Source: Burhinus oedicnemus (lineage: Eukaryota > Chordata > Aves > Charadriiformes > Burhinidae). Taken from it: a stretch of DNA of 64,000 bases. Below the pieces are notes generated by a model. It was not told the origin of the DNA, did not search any database, and saw only the letters and a program-made list of their open reading frames with translations. Both the position numbers and the translations under genes were made by a program. How positions within the stretch are numbered: the stretch's first letter is position 1; the number at the start of each line of letters is the position of its first letter. The stretch spans positions 1,465,738 to 1,529,737 of the forward strand of contig VFFE01007605.1 of NCBI GenBank assembly GCA_008921705.1, in the 5' to 3' direction. Below are positions 25,301-38,938 of the stretch, in pieces.

Positions 25301-26957
25301 ACTTAAGTTTATTTAGCTAAACTATTGGCATTGCCATGGTGTTCATAAAATTAGCGTGCAGTTGCATAGCTTTCTTCCACATTCCTCTTGTAACTTTGGA
25401 CCAATTTTGTAAATTATGTACAAGAATGAGATTTTTTTTTTTTAAGTTTTTTAATCCAGGGGGCTCTGAAGAAAAATGAGGCACATATTTCCTTGGTACC
25501 AAATCTTCCTCTATTGGCTTTTCAGACTCTGAGAGAAATAGTATGATATCCCAGTCCCAGTACTGTCTTACATGTTTATGGCCAGACTTAGTCTGGTGGT
25601 AACAAAACCAAGATAGGAAAAGTGACAATGTAGAGATCAGAAAGTGCATTTCAGAATGTGCCATCGGGCTGAGTTCAAAGCTGTTCCTTTTACCATTTCA
25701 TCCTCTAAATTACTTGAACAGGATTCACTCGTTCTCCTGGCATTTCTGTGCATATTGCACAAGTGCCCCGCAGTACAAAACACAAATAAACATCAAAGCA
25801 GGGAAAATAATTTGACTTCCTCATCTTTTTGTATGTGTCTTTTTTTTTTTTATATATATAATTCCTGAAGTAGCCTGTGGCTCATATTAAAGTGCAAGCA
25901 TTTGAAATAAAGTGACAGGGGTTTATCTTCCTGGGAAAAAAGGAAACTTCTAAAGTGATATGATCAGATCCTGAGGTCTGAAAAAATATAATAAAAGAGT
26001 GGAGACCTCCCTTCAACAGAACAAGCCTAAGCTAAAAATGAAAATTTTCCTAGTTTTACTATTTTTCTGTTATGGGGGGCAGGACCTTAACAGCTTCCCT
26101 GAGGAGCTCTTCTGTAGTTCTTGACCTCCTCATATCTCTGTCCTTTCCCTGTCTCACACACTCTAATTTTGGGTGGTATCGCTATGTCCCGCCAGCAACT
26201 GCCGCAGGACCTGGGCAATGTTCGTTATTTCAGGGTGTTCATGGTTTGGCGACTGGCAGCAATGGAATAACCGGAAACATTTCATTTGAAGCGGGTATTG
26301 GCAAGCAGCATTTTTATGAATATGGCTTCACATAGACTCATATTTATATGATGCTTTTAAAAGAAATCATAAAGGAAAATTGGAAAAAAATGTGCCCTCC
26401 TGTGCTGAGAGGGTGTGAGGGTTCGGAGCAGGGCTGGGAGCAGGGGCGAGCACTGCAGGGTTGTTCCAGCCTTCCCTCTCGCTGGGCTCACTACCAATTA
26501 ACCTGCCCGCTTTTGCTCCTGGCATTATTAAGAGGGGTCGAGATGCGCAGGGGTGGTTATTGTGCATTTACATGCTGCAGAAGAAATGGAGAGCATTAGG
26601 TACTGTGCTGCACACCGGGGTGCCCAAACCAGCTATTGGGGAACTGCTGAGAAAAAGAGACTTTTTGGAAATTTTCTCCTGTGTGGTGGAGCTGCGGAGC
26701 CACGTTTCATACCCACATGAAGCTGGCTATCGGCTGCTGAGGTTGTTTCTCGCCTTTGGGCACATTTGGTCTGTTTGCCTTTCCCTGTCACCATTAAGCT
26801 CCATGTATTTCACTGCATTCGCTTTGTATTTTAGGGTTGTGAGTGTGCGAGAAAGCCTGAGTGTCCGGGAAACCTCCATGTCCGTTTACCTGGTGCTTGC
26901 CAAGCAGTGTGTTCACTGGCAGCATGCACATCTCACCTCTCACTACTTCTTGTGTGT
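22331..26957. other. Unique non-coding sequence
   Basis: No gene is supported. The 170-codon frame at 23222-23734 (plus) has no signal peptide, domain or splice context I can recognise. The 24.99-25.33 kb part is AT-rich with TAATAGT/CAATTAATAG-type words. T-runs lie near 25432-25443 and 25842-25852. The right end is GC-richer. Confidence 0.45.
22818..22855 (+). other. G-quadruplex-prone sequence
   Basis: On the plus strand, runs GGG, GGGG, GGGGGGGG, GGG and GGG are separated by loops of 1 to 7 bases. This satisfies the common four-tract G4 pattern. No promoter or gene is visible beside it. Confidence 0.6.
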
Positions 26958-27213
26958 CATCATAGAATCATCATAGAATGGTTTAGGTTGGAAGGGACCT
27001 TAAAGATCACCTAGTTCCAACACCCCTGCCATGGACAGGGACACCTTCCACTAGACCTGGTTGCTCAAATTCCCATCCAGCCTGACCTTGAACGCCTCCA
27101 GGGATGGGGCATCCACAACTTCCCTGGGCAACCTGTTCCAGTGCCTCACCACCCTCAGAGTGAAAAATTTCTTCCTGAGATCTAATCTAAATCTCCTGTC
27201 TTCCAGTTTGAAG
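26958..27213 (-). mobile_element. CR1 LINE, 5'-truncated 3' fragment (copy 1)
   Basis: On the plus strand the copy begins with the reverse of a CR1 3' tail (CATAGAATCATCATAGAATG), followed by GTTTAGGTTGGAAGGGACCT and the block CCACTAGACCTGGTTGCTCA. It continues through GGGCAACCTGTTCCAGTGCC and CACCACCCTCAGAGTGAAAA. Similarity fades after about 27213. The element therefore points to the minus strand and retains only about 255 bp of the 3' end. This is the commonest avian retrotransposon. The octamer tail with no poly-A is a CR1 hallmark. Confidence 0.95.
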
Positions 27214-28451
27214 GTGTCCCTGCAGCCTGCTTTGAAAACTCTTAATGCAGAGAGATGAGCCTGGGACTGACCCCGCCGTATGTTAGCACTTGAACGGAGA
27301 TGAGATGTGGCACCCTGTCACTCCCCAGCCTACCCTGGGATAATCCAGGCTGGCTGCAGCAGGCTGCAAAGCCTCCTGCTCGCCCGCAGACAGGCGATGG
27401 TGTCGGCACGAACGCTGCCGCTTCAGCATCCGCTCTGATCCCGTCATTTAATGGCTATCGCATTTGTCTAATGCCGCTCAGGGGTGCGTGTTTGCTTGCC
27501 TATCACTTTTGATCATCAGAAAAATGACACCTCGAAAGCATGCGGCTCTCTCACAAGGGCACCTTGAGAAGCTGAGCGCCTTTGGGCGCTTGGTGAGCCA
27601 TCGTGCTCCTCGCAATCCCATTTTCACTTGTGTATCTACTGCAGCAGTTTGGGCTGTGTCCTTCTGTTGCAGGGCGCAGACCTGGCCCCAGGCTTTGTAC
27701 CTCTGCTGGCTCACACATATCGCCCCCCTTCAATCCATGCACAGTTCCCGAGTAGCAACAGCTTTGATATTTTCTGGCTAGAGTAGCACAGAGTCATCTA
27801 ACTCTAGGTGTTTCATTACTGGAATCGCACTGGGGAAATACAATGCTTAATGGCTTTGTGTCACTTGATCTAACAGTCTCCTCTTGGGCCATGTAACATG
27901 ACCTATAGAAATGGTGTTGAATTTGCAGCCTACTAAAATTTTTCCTTGTCTTGCTGGGACTTGCCCTCTCCCATTGCTCACCAGTTGGCAGGAGGCGGCA
28001 TGTTGCTGCTCTGGTGAGGAGGATGGAGCGGTTCTGGCAATGTGAGTTACTGGCTCTGTCGTCCTCCTCCCCTCCAACCGTCCTACAAGACAGTAGAAAA
28101 TTATGTGGCTGCTTTCCACAAGCAACTACGAGTCGGCGAGATGTAACAACTCCAGTAAAGAACAGCTTGTGATACTCTGCTTTTCAGCTTGGCTTACTTG
28201 CTTGTTTACTCGCTAATTTTTTTAGCTTCAGCAACTTGCAATGAAATCTCAGTTATTAGCAGGAATTAGCAGGATTTGGCTGCTTGGCTTTCCAAAGTAA
28301 GCTCGTTTGCTTTTGTATACGCCATGTGCAAATACATATGAAATCGAATTTAAAGAACAAAAAGTTCATAACAAATATGGGCAGCATAATACACGCTGTA
28401 TTGTCAGTCTAAAATCAGCATGTATTTTCATGCAAACTCAACCAGATTAGG
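27214..28451. other. Unique GC-richer non-coding sequence
   Basis: No gene is supported. A CpG-bearing patch spans about 27370-27600. Within it, 27520-27592 (plus) is an open 73-nt segment between a pyrimidine-rich acceptor and TTG|GTGAGC, noted only as a weak exon candidate. Confidence 0.45.
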
Positions 28452-28512
28452 CCCTGGTTTGAGCAGGGTGTTGGGCTCCAGAGGTCACTTCCAGCCTAAA
28501 TTGCTAGATTAT
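28452..28512 (+). mobile_element. Decayed CR1 3'-end relic
   Basis: The words CTGGTTTGAGCAGGGTGTTG, GGCTCCAGAGGTCACTTCCA and GCCTAAATTGCTAGATT follow the order of the CR1 3' end (GGGTTGGACTAGATGACCTC then CAGAGGTCCCTTCCAACC). The ACTAGATGACCT part is missing. The copy is on the plus strand, older than the other two, and its octamer tail is no longer clear. Confidence 0.7.
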
Positions 28513-31500
28513 AAAGTTGAGGTTCCCTTCCCGTCAGCACTTCCTCTTCTTTCCTCTCCAAGAATGATCATCTTTATCCTCCAGTGCTCCCGTGAACCCC
28601 AGTGTCCTTTTCTTTTTTTTTTCATCTACTGCCTCATCTCCAAATCCTGGAATTTTTTTACTGTTTTCTGCTGTTTTGCAGGTTGAAGCTCCTCTCCATC
28701 CCCCATGAGGACCATTTTCCTCGTTCTTTCCATACACCATCAGGTGCTTTTTGACCATTCCTCATTCCAAACACCCTGGACTTAATTTAACATTCTTGGT
28801 CTAGAGGTCCTTTGCTCCCTGTAATTAGTAGATGCCTTCAGCCCCTAACATTTGTGGGGGAAACTGTCAGAAGGATCATCTGTGGCGTGTGCTGATTGAC
28901 ATGTCCCAAATGCCCAGTTTATTCTTTCTGCCCTCAGAGTCCATTACACCAGTAAAAGGCACTAATTATGACTCAAGACCAACTCTGGTTGGCATGAGCA
29001 GACCTGAGAAGGGAGATTCAGCTGGAGCGAGTAAGGATGGAGCAGATCATACTCATCCTTCCCTGGGTGCTGCCAAAGGCTGATGGCTCCCCCGTGACAG
29101 CAGTTAGTGCCTGCCTGGGAAAGCCTCTCACTGCAGAGCAGCGCTGGGGGCCTTTCTCCCTCTCTCTGCCCTTAGCCCTGTAGCATCCTCCTTTTCTCTC
29201 TATAAATGTGTCCTCCCGTGTACCCTTTGTACATGATGTGTGGGATTGCTGGTGCTCGCCAGTACAGGACTGTGCGTTCTGCTCCCATCCACAGTCTGCT
29301 ACGGCTCGGTCACCTTTCCACGCTGTTTAGTTTTCATTTTATACTACTGGGAACATGCTTTTTATGTGAACTTCTCTAAAGACACTCTAGAAACAATGAT
29401 ATCTGGGAATCCAGAAAACATCATGGGTTGGTTAATCCTCATGGAATGCAGAATGCTGGTGGGATTCAGTCACGAAAATTATGAAAGCTGCAAAGAATGG
29501 TTCAGATAAAGTTAAGGAGTTCCCTTGGTAGTATTATATGTTCCTCACAGATTTGTATGCTTTTTATACCAATATATTTGGCAATGCAGATTAAATATGT
29601 TCTCCTTGCAAGGTTCTGATTTGGAGCTGGAAAAAACAAGGTATCTCTGTGTCCGTGTGCAGCTGCACATTGAATGCTGGGATTGCATTTGCGTGGGGGT
29701 TTCTGGAAATTTTTAGGGAAAATGCCATTTTTATATTCCAGTTGGCTTTGTGTATTTCAAAGATCCCGTTTCTCTCTGAGTTTGCATTTTGACAACAGAG
29801 GCTTTCAATGCTCATTTGGTTGCTTCTGTAGTGGCTTGGAAACCACCTCTTGCTCCTTTCTCAGCTCCACTCACCAGCTGGGTACGGCAGCCCCGCTCCC
29901 GGAGATGTTTTTAGCTGAGCCGTGGGCAAGCAAAGACAGTTTGCCTCTGAGGCTAATGTAGCTCTGGGAGCAAGGGAGTCCCTTTGCATCCAGTGTTGTT
30001 ATGACATTTTCTGCCTACTACAGCCACATTCCTCCTGCTGCTCTAATTCTGGCCGAGAGGGAGGGGGATGGAGGTATGTGTAGGGCCATGAGTTGCAAAT
30101 TAGTGGGACAACCTACAGACTGTTTACTTGGGTTCACAGCATGTGTGAGGAGCAATAAGGATGTTCCTTACCCACCCACACTATTTCTTTTTACTTCTGG
30201 CTTGATTTAGCCTGAAAATGTGCAAAGGGATTCATGGGCTTAAAGGGTGGGAGGGCAATGTTGGCCCACACTGCTGTTTTATGCTGAGCTGGGTGGGTTT
30301 AATAGCCAGAACTCAAATGCCGATCTCCAGGGATTTTGTTTTTGTGGAGTTCACAAGGAGCAAAGATTAGAGATTTCATACCTGCTTAGGAACACCTTTG
30401 CCATCAAAAGCCAAAGGGAATCACAGTCCCAAGTCATTTAGAAGCGTGGAAAAATTCCACCTTGAATCGGATCTAGATTTTTTTAAGGCTGTGAACATGC
30501 CATAAATAAATAAAGATAAAAACCTACAGGAGATCAAAATGCAAAGAGTCTGTGCCAGCACCTGCCAAAAGAAAAGACAGACTCTTTTCTTTATCTTACA
30601 TCTCTTACATAAAATTCCTACACAATTTCTGCTTTAATAATAATAAACCTTTTTACCCAAGAGATTTCTTGAGGCTCTGGTCTAGTTATCAGCTTCAGAC
30701 TTTAGTGAGGTTCAAATCTGGTGCTGGGCTCCTCATCCTAAACAACCAGTCTGTTGTCAGCCATCACTCAAACCTCTGATTTCTCCCTTGACTCAAAAAA
30801 TGTTTCCCCCCCCATTTCTTTTAGCAAACTCTGCACTTTCCCTCTCATTTTCTGGCTCTCTTGAGCTTTAAGAGTATTCTGGGATATAATAAGAGGAAAG
30901 ATAAAGAGTTGATTTAGTGCTTAGCAAATATTGAAAGGAGATTTGTGCATGTGATTAGAATTTATTTGTTCTCTTCTTATGTAGCAGAGGAGAGTTTGAT
31001 GTAATAGCTAAGAACATGTGTGGCAGAAGTTGCTGAAGAAGGCTTTTCAATGTTGACAGACTATGAATTTAAAATTAGTGACTGCAAGTCATAGTTAAAG
31101 AATCTTTTATGGGGCAGAGAGGGATTTCTTACCAGTGTAGGTATGGCTACAGTCAGTAGGCACAAATCCATGGCATGCAGTTGCAAGGAATTTGAAGTGT
31201 GCCAGAAACATCCCAAGAAATGCAATGAGGAGAAGTGTTTGGAAAAAGAAGAAGAGATTATCCAGCCATTTAAAAAATTTCCCTCTTGTCTTGTTTGCCA
31301 TCAAGCCCTCATTGAAGCTCCGTTCTGCTTGGAGCAGTGAGTGGCTACAGCCCCATATAGCTGAGTTCTGGCTTGGGCCAAGGATCTCTGAAGCATCTTC
31401 TGGGCTTGTGTGTGTGAGAGAGGGAGGCTGGAAAAGCTGAGCTGCTTTGATGTCCAAACTGTGGTGTGTGAGTGTTATTAGTATGTTGTGAAGGAAAGAC

Positions 31501-34500
31501 CTCATTAGTCTATGATGAGCAAAATGCAAAGGCACAGAAGAAAGGGAGTCAAGGGTGATGTAAACTGGAAAGAGAATAAGAAAACTGGGTAGTTAGAAAA
31601 GAAAGGGATCCCTGTTTGAACAGTCTTCTAAGAAAGTGATATAAAAATAAACTTAATTTGCTTCCTAACATGACCCTGCAGCAACAAAAGGTTGGAATAA
31701 ATCTTGAAATGGCTTATTGGAGAGAATGTAGAGTAAAACTTGATCAAATTGTTTGTGTGTGAAGAACGAAAGAACATGCAGGAAAATGGAGTTGTATTGA
31801 AGAAAAAGTATGTTACAGAAGGAAAACAGACATGCGGTTCTAGTTCAGCAAAGCCTGTAAATGATGCTTTCGTCTCTCACTGCTGAACCTGAGGGGACTT
31901 TGTAATGAGCTAGCAGGAAAGAATGTGCAGAGTAAGACCTTAGACCAGCTGGAAACTGAGGAATTGGATGGATCAAAGGGACTGGGGATGCCCAAGGGGC
32001 AAGGCCACCGCTCGCTGGCTTCAGTGGGGACAAAGCAGCTGTGGCTCATGTACCAGCTCCAGCATCTTCTAGGATTTGCTCCTGGGTGAGCACTTAGTGA
32101 TTCCCAAAGGCAGATGAGAACAAGTAACATGTCACTGTCCTACAAGTTAAAATATTGAAAGCATACCTAAATTGGTTATCAAATTAGAACCTCAAAAACA
32201 TTTAAAAATGTCTTGTTGATTCTTGGTTTTGATGGCAATGAGAGCAACAGAATCTGCAAAATTAATGAAACACATTTGAAGTGAGATATTGTTAGCAAAG
32301 TACAGTGGTTTTTGTCAAGATTTATGTATGCTAGGGAAAAAAACAAAAAAGAGAGTGTAGCGAGCCAGATGAACTGTCAGACCTAAAATTGTCGTCATTC
32401 TGGAAACAGCTGAAAAAAGTCAATAGAAGACAATTGACTTTAGATAAATTGTCAAAAAAATGTCAGCACTTGAGGTTCAGAGAAAGGCCTCTTGACAATG
32501 GAAACCTATGGTTTTCCTTGATAAAAGTCTCTTAAGATTATTAGTAATGCATTGATAGAAAGTTTATAGCGCAGCTTTGAAAATAAATGATGAAAGGAAA
32601 ACGACAAAGAGCAGCTCTGCCAGAGTTAGGAGAGGTAGTGTTCTGTAGCAAAATGACCTCTGATAGGGAGGGAAGATTGGAAAGCAAGTAAATGAAATAC
32701 ATTTTTCTTGATTTCTACTTTTTTGCGATCACCAAATGCTACGATATGCAACGCAGAAGTTTTCATGTAAGTGTATAATTCCTAAAAGAGAGTAACTGCT
32801 ATGAAAGTTGAGGTATACAAATGATAGTGCTTGTACCTCCGACTCATTTTGCAATCTTTGCTTATAATGGTGGCTGTTTATTAATGCCAATTGTCCATTT
32901 GCTCTTTTCCATGTGCTATAAAAAGAGTGAGAAGAAAAACAGTGTTTTACAATATTTTCATTCAGTGAGCCTGGGGTGCCACAATACTCTACTGAAATCC
33001 AGCAGCAGCAGAAGCATACAGAAATCCTGGGTTTCTGAGGTTGTGAATTGGGATACGTGGTAAATCGGAGCACTCGCTAACCCCTCAGAAATCAGTTTTG
33101 GGAAAATGCCCTTCATGGCATTCACCACTTCTGCCAAGCAGTGCTGAAAGCAAGATGTTGATGTCATTAAAATGGTCCAGACGTTTCTGTGGCTGCCGTG
33201 AACGTGCTGGGCTGGGGGAGGAAGGCTTGAAACAATTGGTCTGCATTAAAAAGAAAGTAAAGAATTATGGAAGGGGTTTAAGCACTCTTATTCCAGTGCC
33301 TGAGCTTTAGCAGCAGCAGGAAATCTCCTTGTAGACAGGTTATTCTTAGCGAAGTTTTTTATGTCTTCCTCCGAAATAGTAATATGCACAGAGATGGGAT
33401 GCTAACCTGAGTAGACTGCCTGTGTCCATCAACGTGCTGATTCCTGAGATTCACTTTTACTTGGCTTCAAATTTCTTGAAGCTAATAAAGTGGGATGTAG
33501 GGTTTGCTCTGCGTCTGTTTGAAGGAGATCTGCATGCAGAGTAAAATACGATGGTTGAAGGACCCTATCTTGATATGATTTATTTAACTCGTGAAAAATG
33601 GAAGAAGATTGAATTATATTGGCACCATATATCATATTGCTGGGTGAAAAATTAAGATATATTAGTGGAATTTAAGTGACTAGTTTCTCACTGAACTTGC
33701 ATTATGATTAGCCCAGCTGTCTCTGCAGCGTGCTCTGCTGTGAGCATGAACAAGAAAGCAGCAGACAGGTTGTCTGAGTGCTTTAGGAACCCCAAACTAC
33801 AATAAATGTGCAGAGGTGTGGGGCTATTATGGAGTCATGTCTTGTCTGCATTTTAATGATACCAAACTTTGATAGAGTGGCAGGAAAAAATTAACAGGGA
33901 GGGTTCGCAGCAGGGAGGAGAGCATGTGTGAGACTTGAAGGGTTTTGTTCAAGTCTGAGGAACAAAGGTGGGGCAAATTGCAGGACAAAAGGAAATTTAA
34001 AGTGTGTTCTCTGAAATGCTGTAATTTGTCAGTAACAGCAGACGGGGAGAGACAATGCCAGTAATCAGCAAGAGAGGAAGAAATCTTAAAATACCCTCAA
34101 GGGTCCTGTTCATGCAAAGGTTTTTTGCTTATTAATAAAAATCAGGGAAGAAAACAAACTAGTTAATAAACACTGTATTTAAGGTTGTTTTCTAATCCTA
34201 ATTTTCAGTTATGTATTTTTATTCTTTTTGTAAATACTTTCATGTCCATCTCCAAATGGCAATAATACTGAATAAAAATAATTTGGATTTATGTTAATTG
34301 CATTTTATAATTTTTCCAACCAATTTTTTTCTACTCAAATTTTCATGAAACACGTATTTTAATTCTCAAGTCAAATCTTCAAAACCAAACAAAATTTGTA
34401 ATTTAATAGCAGGGTTTATTAGCTTTACAATCCCCGCTTTTGACCTCGCCCCTCATGCCATGTTAGACTCGGTGGTTGCAATTTCATGTTTCTGTGCACA

Positions 34501-35199
34501 GTAAAACGGTGTCTAAATGGCGTAGTTCCCGTTAAAGCATGGCTGGATGGGGCCGTGCTTCCTCTCCTCAGGCTTTTCACCTGGCGCTCATTCGTTGATG
34601 CTCGCACTGTGCAGCATCAAGGCCAGGTTTTCAAGGAGTTCTTGAAAATGTCATGTAAGATGTAACCGCACAAATTACCAGTTCAAAGGTTATGGATAGA
34701 AAAGAGCTGTCCAAGGAAAAACTACATCATGTTTGAAATCTAGACTGACTAAGTGGCTTAAGAGGGCAAAATTTAATTAAATGCCTGGAGCCAGCCTGAA
34801 CTGTCAGGAATAAATCTAAATTAAATATGATTACAAAGTGATCTAATAGAATGAGATAAGTTATACATAAATTAGACATAGCTTGCGCGACAGAAACAAA
34901 TCAACAGAAAGTCCTTGGGTGTATATCAGCCCTAGTACATTTTTATGACACAGATCAAAATAGGATGAGAATTCCTGACTGTACGGCAGAAAGGAGCCTA
35001 TAAACATGATTGACAAATCTGCCAACAAAAGTTGAGTCTGTGCAGGGCGGAGATGGATCGAGCAGCAGTTTCTGTATAACACGCTCTTAGTTGCCGAGAG
35101 GTTATAAATTATTACAAAAAGGTTGGGTTGCTGCTCTGGCTCTTTTAATAGTAGAAATGGTGGTAGGTTTAAATGCAGAACACTTGATACAGAAATCAG
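28513..35199. other. Unique non-coding sequence
   Basis: No gene or clear interspersed repeat. Open frames reach 142 codons (31107-31535 minus) without domain features. The 34.1-35.2 kb part is notably AT-rich. Confidence 0.5.
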
Positions 35200-35600
35200 A
35201 TGTAATTCCCAAAGCACTCTTAATGGTTTTACCTTACTTTCTGCCAGGGAAACATGGCTTGTGACCGCAAAGATAAGCTGGAGAAATTGTCTACTACATT
35301 GGAATACTCTTTGTGATTAAGCCAGGTCACAATTAACAGAGAAATACAAGGATTTGATCACTGATAAAAACATTTTACAACATGCTTCTGTGGTACAAAA
35401 AGCAAACTGTAATTAACTTGTAGCCATTGCTTGAGTAGAGCCAATAAATAAAATCAGATGAGGTTGGGCACTTAGCAAATTGTATCAGCAGAAAGACAAA
35501 CCAAATCAAAAGACACGTCTTCGATGACAAACATCAATGTTATTACAGCTGGCAAGAGCCAGCTCTTCCTCAATTAAAACAGCTTCAAAGAGAATTCCAA
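35200..35600. promoter_or_regulatory. Enhancer-like segment (putative conserved non-coding element)
   Basis: This is a non-repetitive AT-rich stretch with clustered transcription-factor-like words, including CTGTAATTAACTTG (homeodomain-type TAATTA at 35410-35415), AGCCAATAAATAAAATCAG and GATTAAGCCAGGTCACAATTA. There is no open frame. The call rests on texture only; conservation cannot be tested here. Confidence 0.25.
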
Positions 35601-38600
35601 GCCTTCTATTATGAGAGAAATAACCTTAAAAAAAGGGAATGTGTACAAATACAGCAATTCTTGTTGTTCAGCCTATTGCCCTTTGAATATTTGTGTGTTA
35701 ATTATTGTTTCTCTTAGCACAGTGATACACACTAGGTTTGGGGGAGAGAAGCACGTAAAGGGCAGACTCAAGCGAAAAAGGGCCAGTGAAATAAAATTTT
35801 TGAAATATGACTATATCACTGATTTATTTTCAAAAGGAAAACGTGAACAGAGGACGTGGCAGGAGTGTCAGGAGGCAGGTGAGGCTGCCTGCGGAAACGT
35901 GGTCTTGTGGGACAAGGATGTGAGGCTGTCTGATTCTGGATGGCAAAATAGCAGAGTTTGGTGGTATCAGTCCGCTTACTCCTGAACAGATGTCAGGATC
36001 AAAAAACATGCAGCATTTTTGCTGAAACCCTCTTGGTAGGTTTGGAGGTTGCCCAGAGCAACCTGTGGGCAGGAGCCTGGAGCCTGGAGCACTGTGTGCT
36101 TTGAAACGGTCCTTCGATGTCAGGAGCTGGGGGTGTTGCAGGGCTGCAAACGCTCTCTCTGGTGGTACCACGTGTCGTGCGATGGAAAAGAGGATCTTGT
36201 TCTCTATTCGCAAAGGGAAAAGAAATGTCTTGCTGAGATAAAGATAGCATCTGCTTCAATGCTAGAAGAGAAATAAAAAATCCCTTTTTTCTGGTCTGAA
36301 AGTGTCACATTGCTTGTGGGAATCTGTACCATGGTCCTTGGGACAGCGTAGAGGTGCCCATCATGTTCTTACCACCCCAGATATCCACATTTGGATGGTT
36401 TTCTCAGCCTGAGCAGCACAGCATAGATATTCAGCAATTCACTGCAATGAACTGGAACAGTGATGGGGAGAACTGGACCTCATGCTTAGTTCTAAATCTT
36501 AGCGCAAGAGAGGTCACGTTTCTTGTGAAATTGTGGCTCTTGCAGCCTGAGCTTCATTAATTGGTTGCACAGCCTATTGCAGAGACTGATGATCAGCAAA
36601 ATAAGACTGTCAAGTCCCCCCAGGCTGTCTCTTTCTTTTGGGTAAAAGCATTATGTTGCCTTTTATTTTCTAGTCCTTATCTAGCTTTTTTTAGTACAGT
36701 GTGAACCGATGCTGGCATGGAAAAACATGACAGTTCCCTGAATCAGCAGTCATAGGTTTAAGAATGAATAGGGCTTCTGTGGGAAATTTATTAGGCTTAG
36801 AAATAGAATTACAATGTTGGTGGATAAAATATAGGGGAACATAACCTTGCACAGAGGAAAAAAAGCAGTCTTCTTCCCAGTCCTCCTCCTACTTTTCAAA
36901 GTTGGCTCCGTACAACTCAAACAGCTGTTTCCTGGTCATCCTTTTAATTATTATCACTCTTATTTAAATCTTTTCTCCATTTTGCTCTGCTCCTGCCTCT
37001 ACCATGTCCTCAGCAACTAGGTGCACTTTGGCAGTGTTGCAGAAATAATGTCCATGGCAGTCTTTAGTGGTAGAGGTGAGTGAGAGATGAGCATTTTTAA
37101 ATGAGTGTTGTAACTCTGTGTCCTCTGCAGGAGGATTAGAGGGGAGAGGATCCAGGGGAGCTGGACAGTCAGCAAGTGCTGTATTGTTTCCCTTCCCTGG
37201 CTAGTATGGGACTAGCTGATGCTTTGATCTGAGCAGAAAAAATGTCTTTTGGGAAACGGCTTCATAAATCACACCCCTGTAACATTAAGCAGATTGTAGC
37301 CTCAGGACCTGAATTTGCCCAGTAAGTGTGACTTGATTTGTACTTTTCTTGCGCAGCTCCTCTTATTAGTATCTTAAACACCAGGTTCAGTCCTTAGTAG
37401 GTCAGTGCCTCTTTGCTGGGGGGTTACATTCAAGCCACGTGGCTGAGCACAATGGTGGGATGTCCTGCAGGAGACATGGATGGAGGCACCTCTCTGCACC
37501 CATGGGACCTGCGGGGCTGGCCCCAGGCAGGTCCAATGATGTCTGCGCTTCATAGGTGTAACCACTTCTTCAGATACAGTCCTGTTCTCTCTCACCTGCA
37601 AACTAGGGAGCCGAGCTGAGCTAATACTTTCTAATAGCTCATTTATTTGACAAATGCAGCCTTTTTCTCCTTATGAGTGTCCCTAAGTTAGCTGCAATTT
37701 GAGTTTTCACTGTGGTTGGCCAGTTGATGGGTAAAACGTGAAATTGGAGCTGTGGTTTGGTGATTGCTGGCAGAAACACAGCCTCTGCTGCTCAGCTGCC
37801 CCAGTTCATTTCATACCATGGGGCTGCTGATTTAGAGCTTGCTTGAGGAGCTGGGTGAGTGTTTTCAGGAATATTTGATTAAATCTCTGTTACGTGAACA
37901 CCTGAGGAGAGAAAGTAGAGAACTGGCACAAATGCAGCCAATATGAACTCATTCAAATAAACATTTGCTGAGCCACCACAGGGACCTTTTTTATTGCTTT
38001 TGTATTGGAATCCCTTTCCTGAGACAGCCTTATTTGCTAAAGATATCCATATGTGAAAAATGCAGTACAAATACTCTGGGTCAGATTTACAGCTGACTTT
38101 GCTGCCCTGCTTCATCTGGGGATTTGTCCATGTGTACTAAGGTAGAGGGGCTGCTGGTCAAAATGCAGCAAAACGCATTCAAAGATTAGATGTAAAATTA
38201 ATTTACTTATAGGGCATTAGTCATTCTCACTATTTCTAGTAACTAATGTCATTGGTGAAGTTAACTATCCTTAATTCAAACCCAGAGAAAAGCCACGATA
38301 AGTAATTGTTTCTCGTTGGCATCTTAATTTTGGAGCTCAGTTCAATCTATTTGGTTGCTTGTCTTGTGGATCTAATAATTACTTTATTTGATATCCCTAC
38401 CCTAGTCTCTAATCATTCTGGAGTTTCATTAAAGAGAACAGGATACCAGCATAAATCAATCAGCCTTTTCTCTTCATCATGGGGCATCTTTCTCCTGTAG
38501 AAGAAGCAGCTCTTTGTCACTTGCTATACTTTGGCATCCCTTACCTGCTGGTTTCCCAGCATCTTGGGTTGCCGCTGAACCGTCAACCCATGAACTTTCT

Positions 38601-38938
38601 TGTCTTGGGTGCAGAAGAAGCTGCTGCACATGCTGTCAGAAGAACCTGTAGCTTCTGCCTCCTCTCAGAAAAATAAAATTGTGCTCTGGTAGTGCCCTTG
38701 ACCCTTCATAAACCAAAGGGGACAGGCAGAGCCTCTCGTGTCCTGCTCTCACTGGCGCTGGAGGGGAGGATGCTCAGTTACTGTCGTTGCCCATCTCCGG
38801 CAGACAGCCACTGGGCTAGGGCAGCAGTGGGCATGCTGCCCAGATGGGCTGGGGCCACTGGTGTCCCCCAGCGCTGGCCAAGGCTTGGCAGCAACTCTGG
38901 TTTTGGACTTGATTTCCATTTTTATTACCGCTGCCCTT
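35601..38938. other. Unique non-coding sequence
   Basis: No supported gene. A GCCTGGAGCCTGGAGC microrepeat lies near 36077. Frames of 124 codons (35611-35985 plus) and 127 codons (35830-36213 minus) overlap on opposite strands, which suggests that at most one, and probably neither, is real. Confidence 0.5.

Noticed and set aside
26461..26976. 171-codon plus-strand frame ending at the CR1 copy
   Set aside because: Hydrophobic stretches come from pyrimidine-rich DNA. No family resemblance, and the end runs into the CR1 tail.
36044..36080. CR1-like phrase GGAGGTTGCCCAGAGCAACC
   Set aside because: It recalls the CR1 word GGTTGCCCAGAGA, but flanking sequence does not continue the CR1 order on either side.
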